Source: Bedellia somnulentella (taxonomy: Eukaryota > Arthropoda > Insecta > Lepidoptera > Bedelliidae). Taken from it: DNA of 64,000 nucleotides. The translations under genes were made by a program, and so were the position numbers. Positions 12,000-21,942 of this stretch are shown in pieces; positions within the stretch are counted from its first letter, which is position 1, and each line of letters begins with the position of its first letter. Location: positions 6,138,001-6,202,000 of the forward strand of contig OY755181.1 in the NCBI GenBank assembly GCA_963576735.1. The letters are read 5' to 3'. Below the pieces are notes generated by a model. That model ran no database searches. It was given only the letters and a program-made list of their open reading frames with translations, and was not told the origin of the DNA.

Positions 12000-12800
12000 G
12001 TAGTATCTATATTGTAATCTGTGGTACTACTGTCGCCATTTTGAAATTTCGGCCTGTCATTGTCAGTTAGTTCTTAACTAAATAAAAATTATAGGGTGAC
12101 CTACGTATATAATAAAATAAATTATCACTTTCATTAATATTTTTTGTTGTGGAAACTTTTTTTCAAAGACAATTATTTTTATGATGTATCTTTGCTTATT
12201 AATAAACGCTTTTATAAGCGACATGATAGTCCAGTGGGTAGAACACCCGCCCGAAAAACAGAAGGGCGTGAGTTCCAATCCTGGGACGAGCCTACACCAA
12301 TTTGTCTTTTCTAAAGTCATATGTGTGGTTAATTTATCATGGTTGCTAACGGTGAGGGAAAACATCGTGAGGAAACCCACATGGCTGAGTTGTACTTAGT
12401 CATGTGACAGTGTATTCGTACAAAACGGCGATAGGCCTGCCCCCTATCACGTGAGTACACTGTCTAAGCAAAACGTGGGTACCTTCTCTGGAAACTAGAT
12501 GGCGCTTGCCATGTGAGTTCAGGAGTATTGGTACCTCTGCCAACCCCTTCGGGGATAAACGGCGTGAACGTTTATGTTATGTTATGCTTTTATTTCCAAT
12601 ATTCAATATAAAAATTTATGAAAATTATTATTTCTTTTGTTAAATTTTATCTAAGTAGGCTAACACCGTCCGAAAAGTTGTGCGCGCATGACTATAGCGG
12701 TGCGGGTTACGGGAAGTGGGGAAATAATCCCGAATAAGATTTCACTTCGTATACACTGATGCGTGGGTTCTAATCCTAATGCGGGGATGTACCAATGTGT
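12000..12800 (-). repeat. Interspersed element B, inverted copy of 35890-36405
   Basis: Homologous in reverse orientation to 35890-36405: CGCCATTTTGAAATTTCGGCC, the block around GATGTATCTTTGCTTA, and GCTAACACCGTCCGAAAAG through CACTGATGCGTGGGTTCTAA. A 371-bp SINE splits it at 12216-12586. Alignment with the unsplit copy gives the empty site. Confidence 0.8.
12216..12586 (+). repeat. tRNA-derived SINE with 7-bp target duplication
   Basis: The head has a pol III A-box-like stretch (GATAGTCCAGTGGG) and a B-box-like GAGTTCCAATCC. The body contains GTGAGGGAAAACATCGTGAGG, CACGTGAGTACACTGTC and GGCGTGAACGTTTATGTTATG. It is flanked by CTTTTAT at 12209-12215 and 12587-12593. The undisturbed target is seen in the related element near 36080. 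Other copies: 1344-1695, 54856-55225, 49922-50286 and 45590-46005. Confidence 0.85.
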
Positions 12801-13267
12801 CATTTCTTAAGTCATAACTGTCTGACATATATATAAAAATACAAGGCAAATACGACGTGATAACCGGTGTTGTACCTAATGGACCGTGCAAGCGACTAGT
12901 ACAAGGCTGTTAACAGCAATAAAAAAGTGCCCATAAATTGCCCGTAAATATGAAATGTTAAAGACAGTACACAACAAGGTAAGCCTCTAATTTACAGGAT
13001 TTAAAAAATGATTTTAAGTAGTTACCCACTTATTAACTCTGAGTGGCACAAATAACAAATCCTTGAGTATAAAATAATGAAACAGCTTGCAGAAAAGTAC
13101 AATTGGCAGTGTTATCGCTAAAAGCTTCCAGACAACATTTGGGAGGTAAGATCATCAAATTTAGGATACACAGTCATTCGGGTAGACATACCAGACAAGG
13201 GCAAAATTAATAAATATAATTAGCTTACAATAAAACGAACTTGTTTACTTAAAATAATAGTTATTAC

Positions 13268-13508
13268 ATACATACATATACTCACGGCTGTAAATCCCTA
13301 GAAGGGGTAGCCCGAGCTAAGGAACTAGAAACTCCTCAGCCACTTTCGGAAAGTTGAGTGGGGTAAAGATGGTAAAATAAAGGTTATTGGTAATGGGTCT
13401 CCAACCGCTTCGCCCAAAAATCTCTTAAAAGCCCCAATACCGTTAGTCGCCTCTTACGTACACCCACCGGCAGAAATGGGGTAGTGCTATTTTAAGCCGA
13501 CACTACAC
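13268..13508 (-). repeat. Dispersed short element, well-kept copy
   Basis: Plus-strand text runs from ACATACATATACTCACGGC through GGGTAGCCCGAGC and CACCCACCGGCAGAAATGGGG to AAGCCGACACTACACAGC. Read on the minus strand it ends in an (ATGT)n tail. Confidence 0.75.
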
Positions 13509-13656
13509 AGCAACTAGTTATTAATTAAATGAATATTATATAAATTGTTTTATTAAGACATTTCAATACATAAATAAATTAGCCCGTATGATGTAAACTT
13601 ATTTCCCTTATAATGGTTATTTTTTATTTACTGGCAATACTAATATCGATGACAGC

Positions 13657-13695
13657 GACAGCCCTTACCGGCCAAGAAAAGATTGTGGATCTGTA
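13657..13695 (-). repeat. Second occurrence of candidate terminal repeat
   Basis: ACCGGCCAAGAAAAGATTG followed by TGGATCTGT, the reverse complement of 7462-7495 with a few mismatches. It could close an element that starts near 7465 or near 12010. Confidence 0.4.
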
Positions 13696-14099
13696 AACAT
13701 GAAGATTTCATTACATTACAAGTAAATAAAACGTCTTAAATAAATATTTTTCAGATTTATTTATTGTCCTCGGAATATTTCAATTTTTTTTAAGTGTGTT
13801 CGTAATGTTTCCCTATCTATTTTTAATAATTGGCCTAGACCTCGTTTAAAAACCTACCTTTTCTAATTTTTAAAAACGATAAAGACATCAAACTAAACAA
13901 CTTTACCTATGGAATGCTTATATAAAATATTGTAATTTTCCAAATAATTAATACATAAAAAGTGTCACTGCCTAGATCAAATGGGAAAGTATGGTGAGTT
14001 TCTTAGCCTATCTAAAAATTAAAATTAAAACATTTGGTCAAATCACAAGCAATAGTTTAGCCTTTCAACACAAAATACTACAGTTCGGCTCAACTATAT

Positions 14100-14790
14100 G
14101 ACTCTATTCAGGCTGTAATCCATGATAATGGTCCTTGACAAATTTGTCGCATTGTCACGACATATATGTCAATTCCTGACATATTTGTTTATTTTACGAA
14201 GTAGAATAGGAAAATGTGGAAGTTAAAGAAAAAATATATTTAATATCCGAATGTTTCTTTGCTATCGGTTTATTTCCTTTGTCGCAAAATAGAAATGAAC
14301 AACAAACTGACCACTTTAGGCCAAATATATGAAAATTGCAATATTCATACAAAGTTTTCATTATCTCTACTTTCCCTGCTCGACATAAGCACCATCTCTT
14401 TGAACAAACGTTTTAAATTCCTCCAAATAAGTGTGTGACACACAGTACTTCACCTGTCGGGATTGTCCGACAATTTTACAAATATGTCGATATGTCGTGA
14501 CAATTTACTGTTCAATAAAGCAGAATTGACAAGTTTTTCACGACAAATTGTCACCTATCACTTGTCGCGCTAAAAGTTTTATTGAACAGAAAAATGTCAA
14601 ATTGTCGTGACAATCCGACATATTTGTCAATTTTCCACATTGACAAATTTGTCACCTGTAATGTTTATTGTCAAAGGCCATTGAAGAAAAATTGAATTGA
14701 ATTGTTTATTGAACAGAAACTTGTCGAATTGTAGAATTGTCACACTTGACATATATGTCGGATTGTCAGTTTTATTGAACAGGGCCCAGC
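14100..14790. repeat. Repeat dense in TTGTCGTGACAA-type palindromes
   Basis: Contains many copies of TGTC/GACA half-sites and near-palindromes (TTGTCACGACA, TGTCGTGACAATT, TGACATATATGTCG), with a phrase like TTTTATTGAACAG occurring about four times. It ends with TTTTATTGAACAGGGCCC, a plausible element terminus. No coding sequence. Confidence 0.6.
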
Positions 14791-15544
14791 TGTGATGTTT
14801 AGTTGACGTTTCCGCCAATGTTTGGTTATTGACACCGAAGATTGATGTGGATGGATGGATGGATAAGAAATTAAAGGATTTTTTATAGTATTTTATTCAG
14901 TTCTGTCGCTTATATTTAATCAACTCCAATGTGGGATGATAATAATGTTATGTTTTATGATCTGTTGTAGTTGTGCAAGCAAAAACCGAAAATTACTGGA
15001 ATACTTTAGCTTAGGTTGCAAAACAAAGAGTATCATAAAGAAACCGTTTACTGTGTAGTGAAATTCAATTTAAAGGTCCTGAAAATAATGCTTCTTAGTT
15101 TTGTTCCCAATTGTGCTTAGTTTAATACTCTTGGTAAGGGTTTGAGTCATTCGTAAGTTAACATAGATTTTCGGTTGGCTCAAAAGATCAAGAAACCAGG
15201 GCTGTTAAACCTAAAAAAATATTTCTGTGAAAATAGCCAAGCCACGGCCATAAAAATATTTATTATTTGTGTTTACCTTCTTCTTTTACGTATTTCTGTT
15301 AATATTTTTGAGAATAATAAGATATCATCATTTTGAATCAACATTTTGAACTGAATAAAGATTACCTCAGTTAGTGAATTTCTCTGTTCCAAGGTATAAA
15401 TCACGCTATCCTACAGCGCTGGATTTAGTACTAACTTCTTGACCCAATTTCACAGTTATTTTACAGGTTTCACTGCTTTATAGAATATATTTAGAAGGAC
15501 TAAGTATTACGACTTGTTGTGTGTCCTTTGACCTTTAGTTAAAA

Positions 15545-18500
15545 ATGCGGACATACGTGAACAGGAAGAAAGTTTTGGCTCAATTAAAAAACGACTCAAC
15601 ATTCAAAATAAAAACAGAAACTGAAATAAAAAGCGAACCATCAGATAGCGGCAATGTAGACTCATCTAATTCATCAAATTATAATGATAATAACCCGAAA
15701 CATATATTAACTGAACCAACATATGTAAATGCTTATGATGGCTTGATTGAATATACCGAGATGAAATGGAATGATTATAATTCTGATGATGATAGCAAAC
15801 TAAGTACCAAAGCGTGTACAGCAGAAATAAGTAATACAGAACATAGTTTGACAATCAGTACTGGTGAGTAAAAAAGTTATTTATTAGGTATGTCAAACAA
15901 ATAACAATCATGGACTAACACAAAATAGGCACTAAAAGGTGGTATTAGACTGTCATTCAAAGGATACACACACTTGGAATCAATTTCGTAAACTACATAC
16001 ATACATATACTCTCGGCTATTAATCCCAAAAAGGGCTAGCCAGAGTTTCAGAGCAAAAAACTCCAGAGCCACATTTGGAAGTAGATAGAAACAAGATGGT
16101 AGAAGTAAAGTATAGTTGGTGAAGGGTCACCAACCTCATCCCGCCCAAAAACCATTAAAAAAAACCCCATACCCTTAGTCCCCTCTTACAGCACATGTGG
16201 GTAGAAAAGGGTAGTGACATTCTAAGATGGCACTACACGGTAAACTATATGTGATGAACTTTTATTATATAATAATATGAAAGTTATGTTCTATCAGATA
16301 AACAAAATAGTTATAGTCTAGTTAGATAGCTCAAGTAGTAAATTTAGCTGGTGTTAGGACATTTCTATTAATTCAGAGCTAGCTGTTACACATGATCATT
16401 GTTTTTCATTATGCGGAATATTTTCATACTAAATTCAACCAACATTACAAATAAAAATAAAATACTTACTTATACACCATTACTTCTCATAGAGGTAAGC
16501 AGAGACCATCCATATTGATCACCACTATGTACAATTCTGGCTTACCTCCCTAGCTTTATATACTATCCATCAATCTTTTCATATAAGATCTCCTTTAAGG
16601 GGAAGCCAGAGCTTCAGAATCACAAAATTCTTCAGCCACTTTTGGAAGTCAACTGTGGAAAAGATTTAAAAAAAATGATTTTGGACATGTGTCTTCAACC
16701 GCATTGCCCAAAAATCACTTAAAAGCCCTTATACCCTTAGTTGCCTCTAACGATCACCCATGGAAAGAAATGAGGTAGTGCTATTCTATGCCGACACAAC
16801 TAATATAGTTATCATGTTTTGCCTAAATAAAATAATAATATCAGTTTAAATGGTCTGGCACCTTCCTCATTATAATGCAAACAAGTTTAACTATGTTAAT
16901 ATATGTGGGTCTTTCTACATTAAAGGAGCATCTGATGTTAAGAAGAGTAGTGGCACAATATAAATATTTTAAATAACATATTTTTCCAATAAAGAACTAT
17001 GTAAACAGGTATTTTGTATAGTTGTTGAAGATGGCCAGTTAGTTTATTTATTTTTAAAGAGATTTTACCTACCAGGGGAGATACAGGATCCAGGGTAGAG
17101 GCATGAAGGCCCGGGTAGGATACTTTACCTTACAGGGGAAATATACATTGGAAGAAAAACAATTTTATCCATAAGAATCAACTTTAATATTAACCTTTTT
17201 GAAATTGTTAACAACTATAACAGGCTTAAATTTCAATACAGTCTTTTAATGTTACTTTAATTATTAGGACACAGAAAACAAAATTACTAAGTATCTACTA
17301 ACAAAAATCACAGTATTTTTTTGTATAAGTTCTTAAAGAAAATATTTAAATTATTTAATGGCACTTAATTTGCATGTAATGTGATGTGATATATAAATAT
17401 AGAGCATGAATACTCTGTTAAAACATAAACATAAATTAGAACTTCTATTTAAAGAAATAAATATCTATACATATACATTTTAAGCAATTAATCCTTCTTT
17501 GCTCCATTTTTAAAATAGAATGCCTCAACCACTCAACTCTTAATGGACAGTAGCTGCCAATGTACTGTTAAAAAATGCAAGTCAAATCACTGGATAAACC
17601 TCAAATTGTTGTTAATAATTCACCATTCAAGTTTATGTAGTTCATTACCCACTTGTGGTTAGTGCAGTTTACCCATATATACATAGACTTAGGGCTATAA
17701 ATCCCTAAAAGGGGCAGCCAGAGCATCAGAATAAGAAATTATTAAGCCATTTTTGGAAATATAGTGAGGAAGACTGCAAAATGAATGGTTCGGTCACATG
17801 TCACCAACCACATCGCCCAAAAATCACTTACAAAGCCCCATGCAGCCCCATGTGTGGTAGTGCTATTCTATGCCAACACTACACAGCTATCTGATACCAA
17901 ATAATATAGTATTTTTTATGATTTTTATTCAAGGAAATCCACGAGGAAGATTAATGGAAAGTAATGAGACAGAAGGAATTTCTGCAGAACCTACAAAGAG
18001 TAGAAGTGCAAGAAAAATAAGTAAAAGCCCCTCTGACCATGAAAAGTCTTCAATTGTTGAGAACCCAGGTTCTAAGCCACCATATTGCGAAATATGCAAT
18101 GAAATGTTTCCAAGTAAAGCAATCTTTGAGACTCATTATCAACTACATGGAGGCAAACCTCCGTTTCAATGTTATGTTTGCGATAAAGAAATCAAGTATA
18201 AAGTGAACTTCGTGTCCCACGTCCAGTCGCACATGGGTGAGAAACGGTTTTGCTGTGATATGTGTGATAAAAAATTCGTTCGCAAAGAGCAGTTGAAATT
18301 CCACCGGAGGACACACACTGGAGAGAAGCCATATCAATGTTCGTTGTGTGATAAAAGATATCATACTAGTACTGGCATAGCGGTCCACATAAAGAGTGCA
18401 CATACAGCGAGAGCTTTCCAATGTAGTTTGTGTGATAACAGATACAGTATTCAACATCAGTTAAATAGCCATCTCATATCACACACCAAACCCTACCACT

Positions 18501-18769
18501 GTACTTTGTGTGACAAGAAATATTCGTGGAAAGTTAGCTTAAACCATCATATGCTGTCACACACAGGTGAAAAACCTTTTCAATGTGATTTCTGTAATAA
18601 AAAATTCAGTCTTAAGATACGTTTAAAGTTCCATCGAAGACTACACACAGGAGAGAAACCATTTCGATGCAGCAAGTGTGATACATCATATCAATTGCAT
18701 TCAAATTTGACTGCTCATTTTAAAACTAACAAACACCAGGAAGCTGTGAAAAAGGCTCAAGTGAAATGA
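15545..18769 (+). CDS. C2H2 zinc-finger protein, 8 fingers, 2 exons
   Basis: Probable nuclear DNA-binding transcription factor. Exon 1 is 15545-15863, ending at TACTG/GTGAGT. Exon 2 is 17934-18769, starting after TTATTCAAG. They join in frame to give 384 residues, stopping at TGA 18767-18769. The acidic, serine/asparagine-rich N-terminus has two overlapping psi-K-x-E sumoylation-type sites (IKTE, IKSE). Eight C2H2 fingers follow, from YCEICNEMF to FRCSKCDTSYQLHSNLTAHF. Several are joined by TGEKP-type linkers and one by a short linker (SHTKPYHC). Between the exons are three copies of the dispersed short element. The ATG at 15545 has no in-frame upstream extension that I could see, but an upstream exon cannot be excluded. 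Its targets are unknown. No ZAD or BTB domain is present in the two exons. Confidence 0.88.
15990..16240 (-). repeat. Dispersed short element in zinc-finger intron (1)
   Basis: From ACATACATACATATACTC through GGGCTAGCCAGAG to AGATGGCACTACACGG. More diverged than the copy at 13268. Confidence 0.7.
16558..16800 (-). repeat. Dispersed short element in zinc-finger intron (2)
   Basis: Contains GGGGAAGCCAGAGCTTCAG, CAGCCACTTTTGGAAGTC, CAACCGCATTGCCCAAAAAT and GCCGACACAAC. Confidence 0.7.
17675..17885 (-). repeat. Dispersed short element in zinc-finger intron (3)
   Basis: Contains GGGCTATAAATCCCTAAAAG and CACATCGCCCAAAAATCAC. It ends only about 50 bp before the splice acceptor of exon 2, so the upstream intron sequence near that site is repeat-derived. 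Confidence 0.7.
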
Positions 18770-18825
18770 AATTGCTCATGAGAAGGCGTTTCAAACGTTG
18801 TGAGTTAGGTATAATTTTGTTGATG

Positions 18826-19045
18826 TCCGTGGCCTAGTGGATACCTATCACCATCACCTGACTAGCTTCTGGGTCCGGAGGTAACGGGTTTTAATCCCGC
18901 TGACAGCAACATTAAGGGCACCTTGTTTGGAAGATTTAGATATTTCACTTACCCTCCGACTTGCGTCGGTGTTACGCGGGAGCCGACTTGATATGAACTC
19001 TGGTGACCTTTGGTTGCGGGCGAGAACGCCACGGTGCAATATAAT
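18826..19045 (+). repeat. tRNA-derived SINE (second family)
   Basis: The head GTCCGTGGCCTAGTGGATA is A-box-like, and AACGGGTTTTAATCCC is B-box-like. The body continues through CACTTACCCTCCGACTTGCG. It lies just downstream of the zinc-finger stop codon. Confidence 0.55.
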
Positions 19046-19137
19046 ATTTTTTCTATCGACTTTTTTTTTGTAGTATATTTAAATATAGTATTTTTTGTTA
19101 AGTGAACTGAAAGTTTTGCACTTTTATACCTAGGTAA

Positions 19138-19352
19138 CATAACATAACATATACTCGCGGCTATAAATCCTCCTCAGCCACTTTTGGATAATTGAGTGAG
19201 GGAAAAATGGTAAAGTAAAGATTGTTGGTGATGGGTCTCCAACCGCATCGCCCAAAATCCCTTAAAAGCCCCAGTACCGTTAGTCGCCTTTTACGTACAC
19301 CCATCGGTAGACACGGGGTAGTGCTATTCTAAGCCGGCACTACACGGCGAAC
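19138..19352 (-). repeat. Dispersed short element copy
   Basis: ATACTCGCGGCTATAAATCC through CAACCGCATCGCCC to AGCCGGCACTACACGG. Confidence 0.7.
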
Positions 19353-19439
19353 TACTACCTAGGTATTGAGTATTACCTTTACTAAACTTTTTGATTTAGT
19401 GAGGTGCTAATGATGAGAATACGAGATTTTGTGATTCTT

Positions 19440-19636
19440 AACTACATACATATAAATACCTAAAAGGGGTAGCCAGAGCTTCAGAATAAAAAATTCTTCA
19501 GACACTTTTGGAAATTGAGTGGGGAAAAGATTGTAAAATAGAAAGGTTGTTGGTATTGTAAAATAAAAGCCGCCTCTTACGAACACCCACGGGAAGAAAT
19601 GGGGTAGTGGTATTCTAAGCCGACACAACACAGCTA
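19440..19636 (-). repeat. Dispersed short element copy, internally deleted
   Basis: AAATACCTAAAAGGGGTAGC joined to CGCCTCTTACGAACACCC, lacking the middle block around GGGCGATGCGG. Confidence 0.65.
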
Positions 19637-19779
19637 CCTTACCTATTACTTATCTAAATAATACAAATAACAAATGAAAACAAACATAATTGTTTTGTAC
19701 AATATTTATTCTCATTCAATATACTCAAAAGTAAAACCCTCTGGCATTTTTTACAAAAAAAAACTCACAAAATGTAAAT

Positions 19780-20050
19780 AAAGTGTTTAGCAATATTGAT
19801 TTAAATGCTGGCACGTACTGGCACGTTACGCTGAGTCAGCACCGTTTCGCTGTGCTGAGACCTTTCTATGTAAATGGTCTTATGACTTATGTTTTTTCTA
19901 TTCTTATTATACATTTTTCCATGTTTTTTTTTCCAATGTTGTTTGTGTCAATGCTTCTATTTTTCTTTTTATGTTTAACTGTATGTCTCTTGCTCATCTG
20001 TGCAGCGAATAAATGTCTCTCTTTCTTTCTTTCTCTTTCTTTACTGTAGA
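19780..20050 (+). repeat. LINE 3'-end fragment with CTTT-rich tail
   Basis: CGCTGAGTCAGCACCG, a T-rich stretch, then GCGAATAAATGTCTC followed by (TTTC)n. This looks like a LINE 3' UTR ending in a simple-repeat tail; the assignment is weak. Confidence 0.4.
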
Positions 20051-20627
20051 CTATTTAGTTACCATAGCTCTTTATGGATACAATTTCAATACAAACCAAA
20101 AATTTTAAAACTAATCATTTTTCTGTGTTATTCTGGGAACTTTAAGATAATGCTAATTATTAATTGTGTAAAAATAAAAATAAAACACGTACCTAATATT
20201 ATGTGCATGCTAGGGACATACACTTAGGAATATGTTCTAGCTCTATTTTCTATGTTGATATGTTTGTGTTGTATTTATTGTATTCTGTTCTATGTTCTTG
20301 AATAAATAATTATAAATAGTGTTCCTTTTTCCTGAAATTAGAGTGTAATTAATTCTTAGTCGCCTTTTACGACCCGTCGTTGGTAGAAATATTCTAAGTA
20401 TGTTTAATCTCTATGTATGTATGTATGTTTTATTTCATCTCAAATAAAAGGGTTCAAATCGTATTACAAAACGCTTTTTAATTACAACTTATTTTCACTA
20501 GCCGAAATCGAATGTACTGCCAAGGATCTCTGAATACACCAACCAAATTGATGATATTCGTCAAATTTAACTACCAAAGATCTACTGAAGGCATTAAAGG
20601 GTCAACGCTCCAATGATGAATCTAATG

Positions 20628-21135
20628 ATTCCCGCATTCAGAGGGTCAATTCTTTACATCGAGAACGATAATAGGCATACTTATCTCTTCTAACCCTTAT
20701 TAAAATTTATTTTTGTCTCGCTCACACGAACGAATATTCGTATTTTGTCATTCCTGATATATGAGAATATTTATCTACGGGTTTTTATTAGTACATCTAT
20801 GGATTCCCGCATTCTGAGGGTCAACTCTTCACATCTAGAACGACAATAGGCATACTTGTCTCTTCTAACCTTATTAAAATTTATTTTTGTCTCGTTCACA
20901 GGAACGAATACTCGTATTTTGACATTCCTGATATATGGTGATATACGACAAATCCAACGATACCTCCGTAGTTTTCGTTGGTATCATCGATTAGAAGACG
21001 TAATATTCATAATAGTTCTATACATTTCAAAATGTAAAAATCCGAATATTAGTTGCGTGCGAGGGAGAAAGAACTAAATGTTAATATGGGTAGCATAGAT
21101 ATGCCTATTATCGTTCTCGGAGTGAAGAGTAGACT
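20628..21135. repeat. Element with ~145-bp direct duplication and inverted end
   Basis: Blocks 20628-20773 and 20803-20945 are direct repeats of one another (ATTCCCGCATTC, AGGCATACTT, TTTATTTTTGTCTCG, ATATATG). Near 21100, GCCTATTATCGTTCTCGG is the reverse complement of part of the first block. Confidence 0.6.
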
Positions 21136-21187
21136 AGACCTTCAGCACATACACTTTAAATCGAAAACAAGCAATTAATATGTTTAA

Positions 21188-21325
21188 GACCGATTTCTGA
21201 ATTGAGTATTCTACCTGAGATCAACTTAAGTATCGTTTTGTCGCATTGAAATCTTAACAACTTAATGAGACAAAACGATACTTTAAGTCGTTCTCAGCTT
21301 GAATACTCAATTCAGAAATCGGGCG
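21188..21325. repeat. Palindromic MITE, copy 3
   Basis: Same family and orientation as 1932-2068. It has TTAA on the left and TTAG on the right. Confidence 0.8.
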
Positions 21326-21942
21326 TTAGTCTATCAAAGATTAGGATTATATACTTACTTATAGATAGATAGATAACTCGTTTATTTATGTTAACATAAC
21401 ACCACATACAATGTAAAAAACAATACATAAAGTGAAAAAAAAACAATATTTTTGACCTAAAAATTTGTGCTCGATGACACAAACTAGGTCCTAAATCAGT
21501 GCTTGATATTGCCAAGTGACAAAACACTGATTTTAAGTTAAGGCCTACTCTACACTACACATCATTAAATACTATATAAACGAAAAATCTGTGTCTGTCA
21601 TATTTGAAGTAAATAAAATAAATAGTAAAGGAAAAGACAGTGAACTAAAAAAAAATACCTACAAAAAAAATCGTTTAAAATTATATATATTACCTTTAAA
21701 CATATTCGCTTATAATCTTAGAACATTAATTAATTAATGGAACAAGAAAACAATAATCAGTATTTACTTATGCTCAAGTAAAAGTTCACATGTAAAAACC
21801 AAGCAGTACATTTATACATATATTGTTTTTATTATTTTTATTTACTGGAAGTTTACTTGCATGTGTGAGAAAGTCTTTGAAATATTATTTTTTTGTTGAT
21901 TCAGATGGAATGATTTGTACTGTTTTTTGAAATAAAATTAAG

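Noticed and set aside
18143..18457. 104-residue minus-strand frame opposite the zinc fingers
   Set aside because: Antisense shadow of repeated finger codons.
19783..20049. 88-residue hydrophobic frame suggesting a membrane protein
   Set aside because: The T-rich sequence of a probable LINE 3' UTR gives Phe/Leu-rich translation in any frame.
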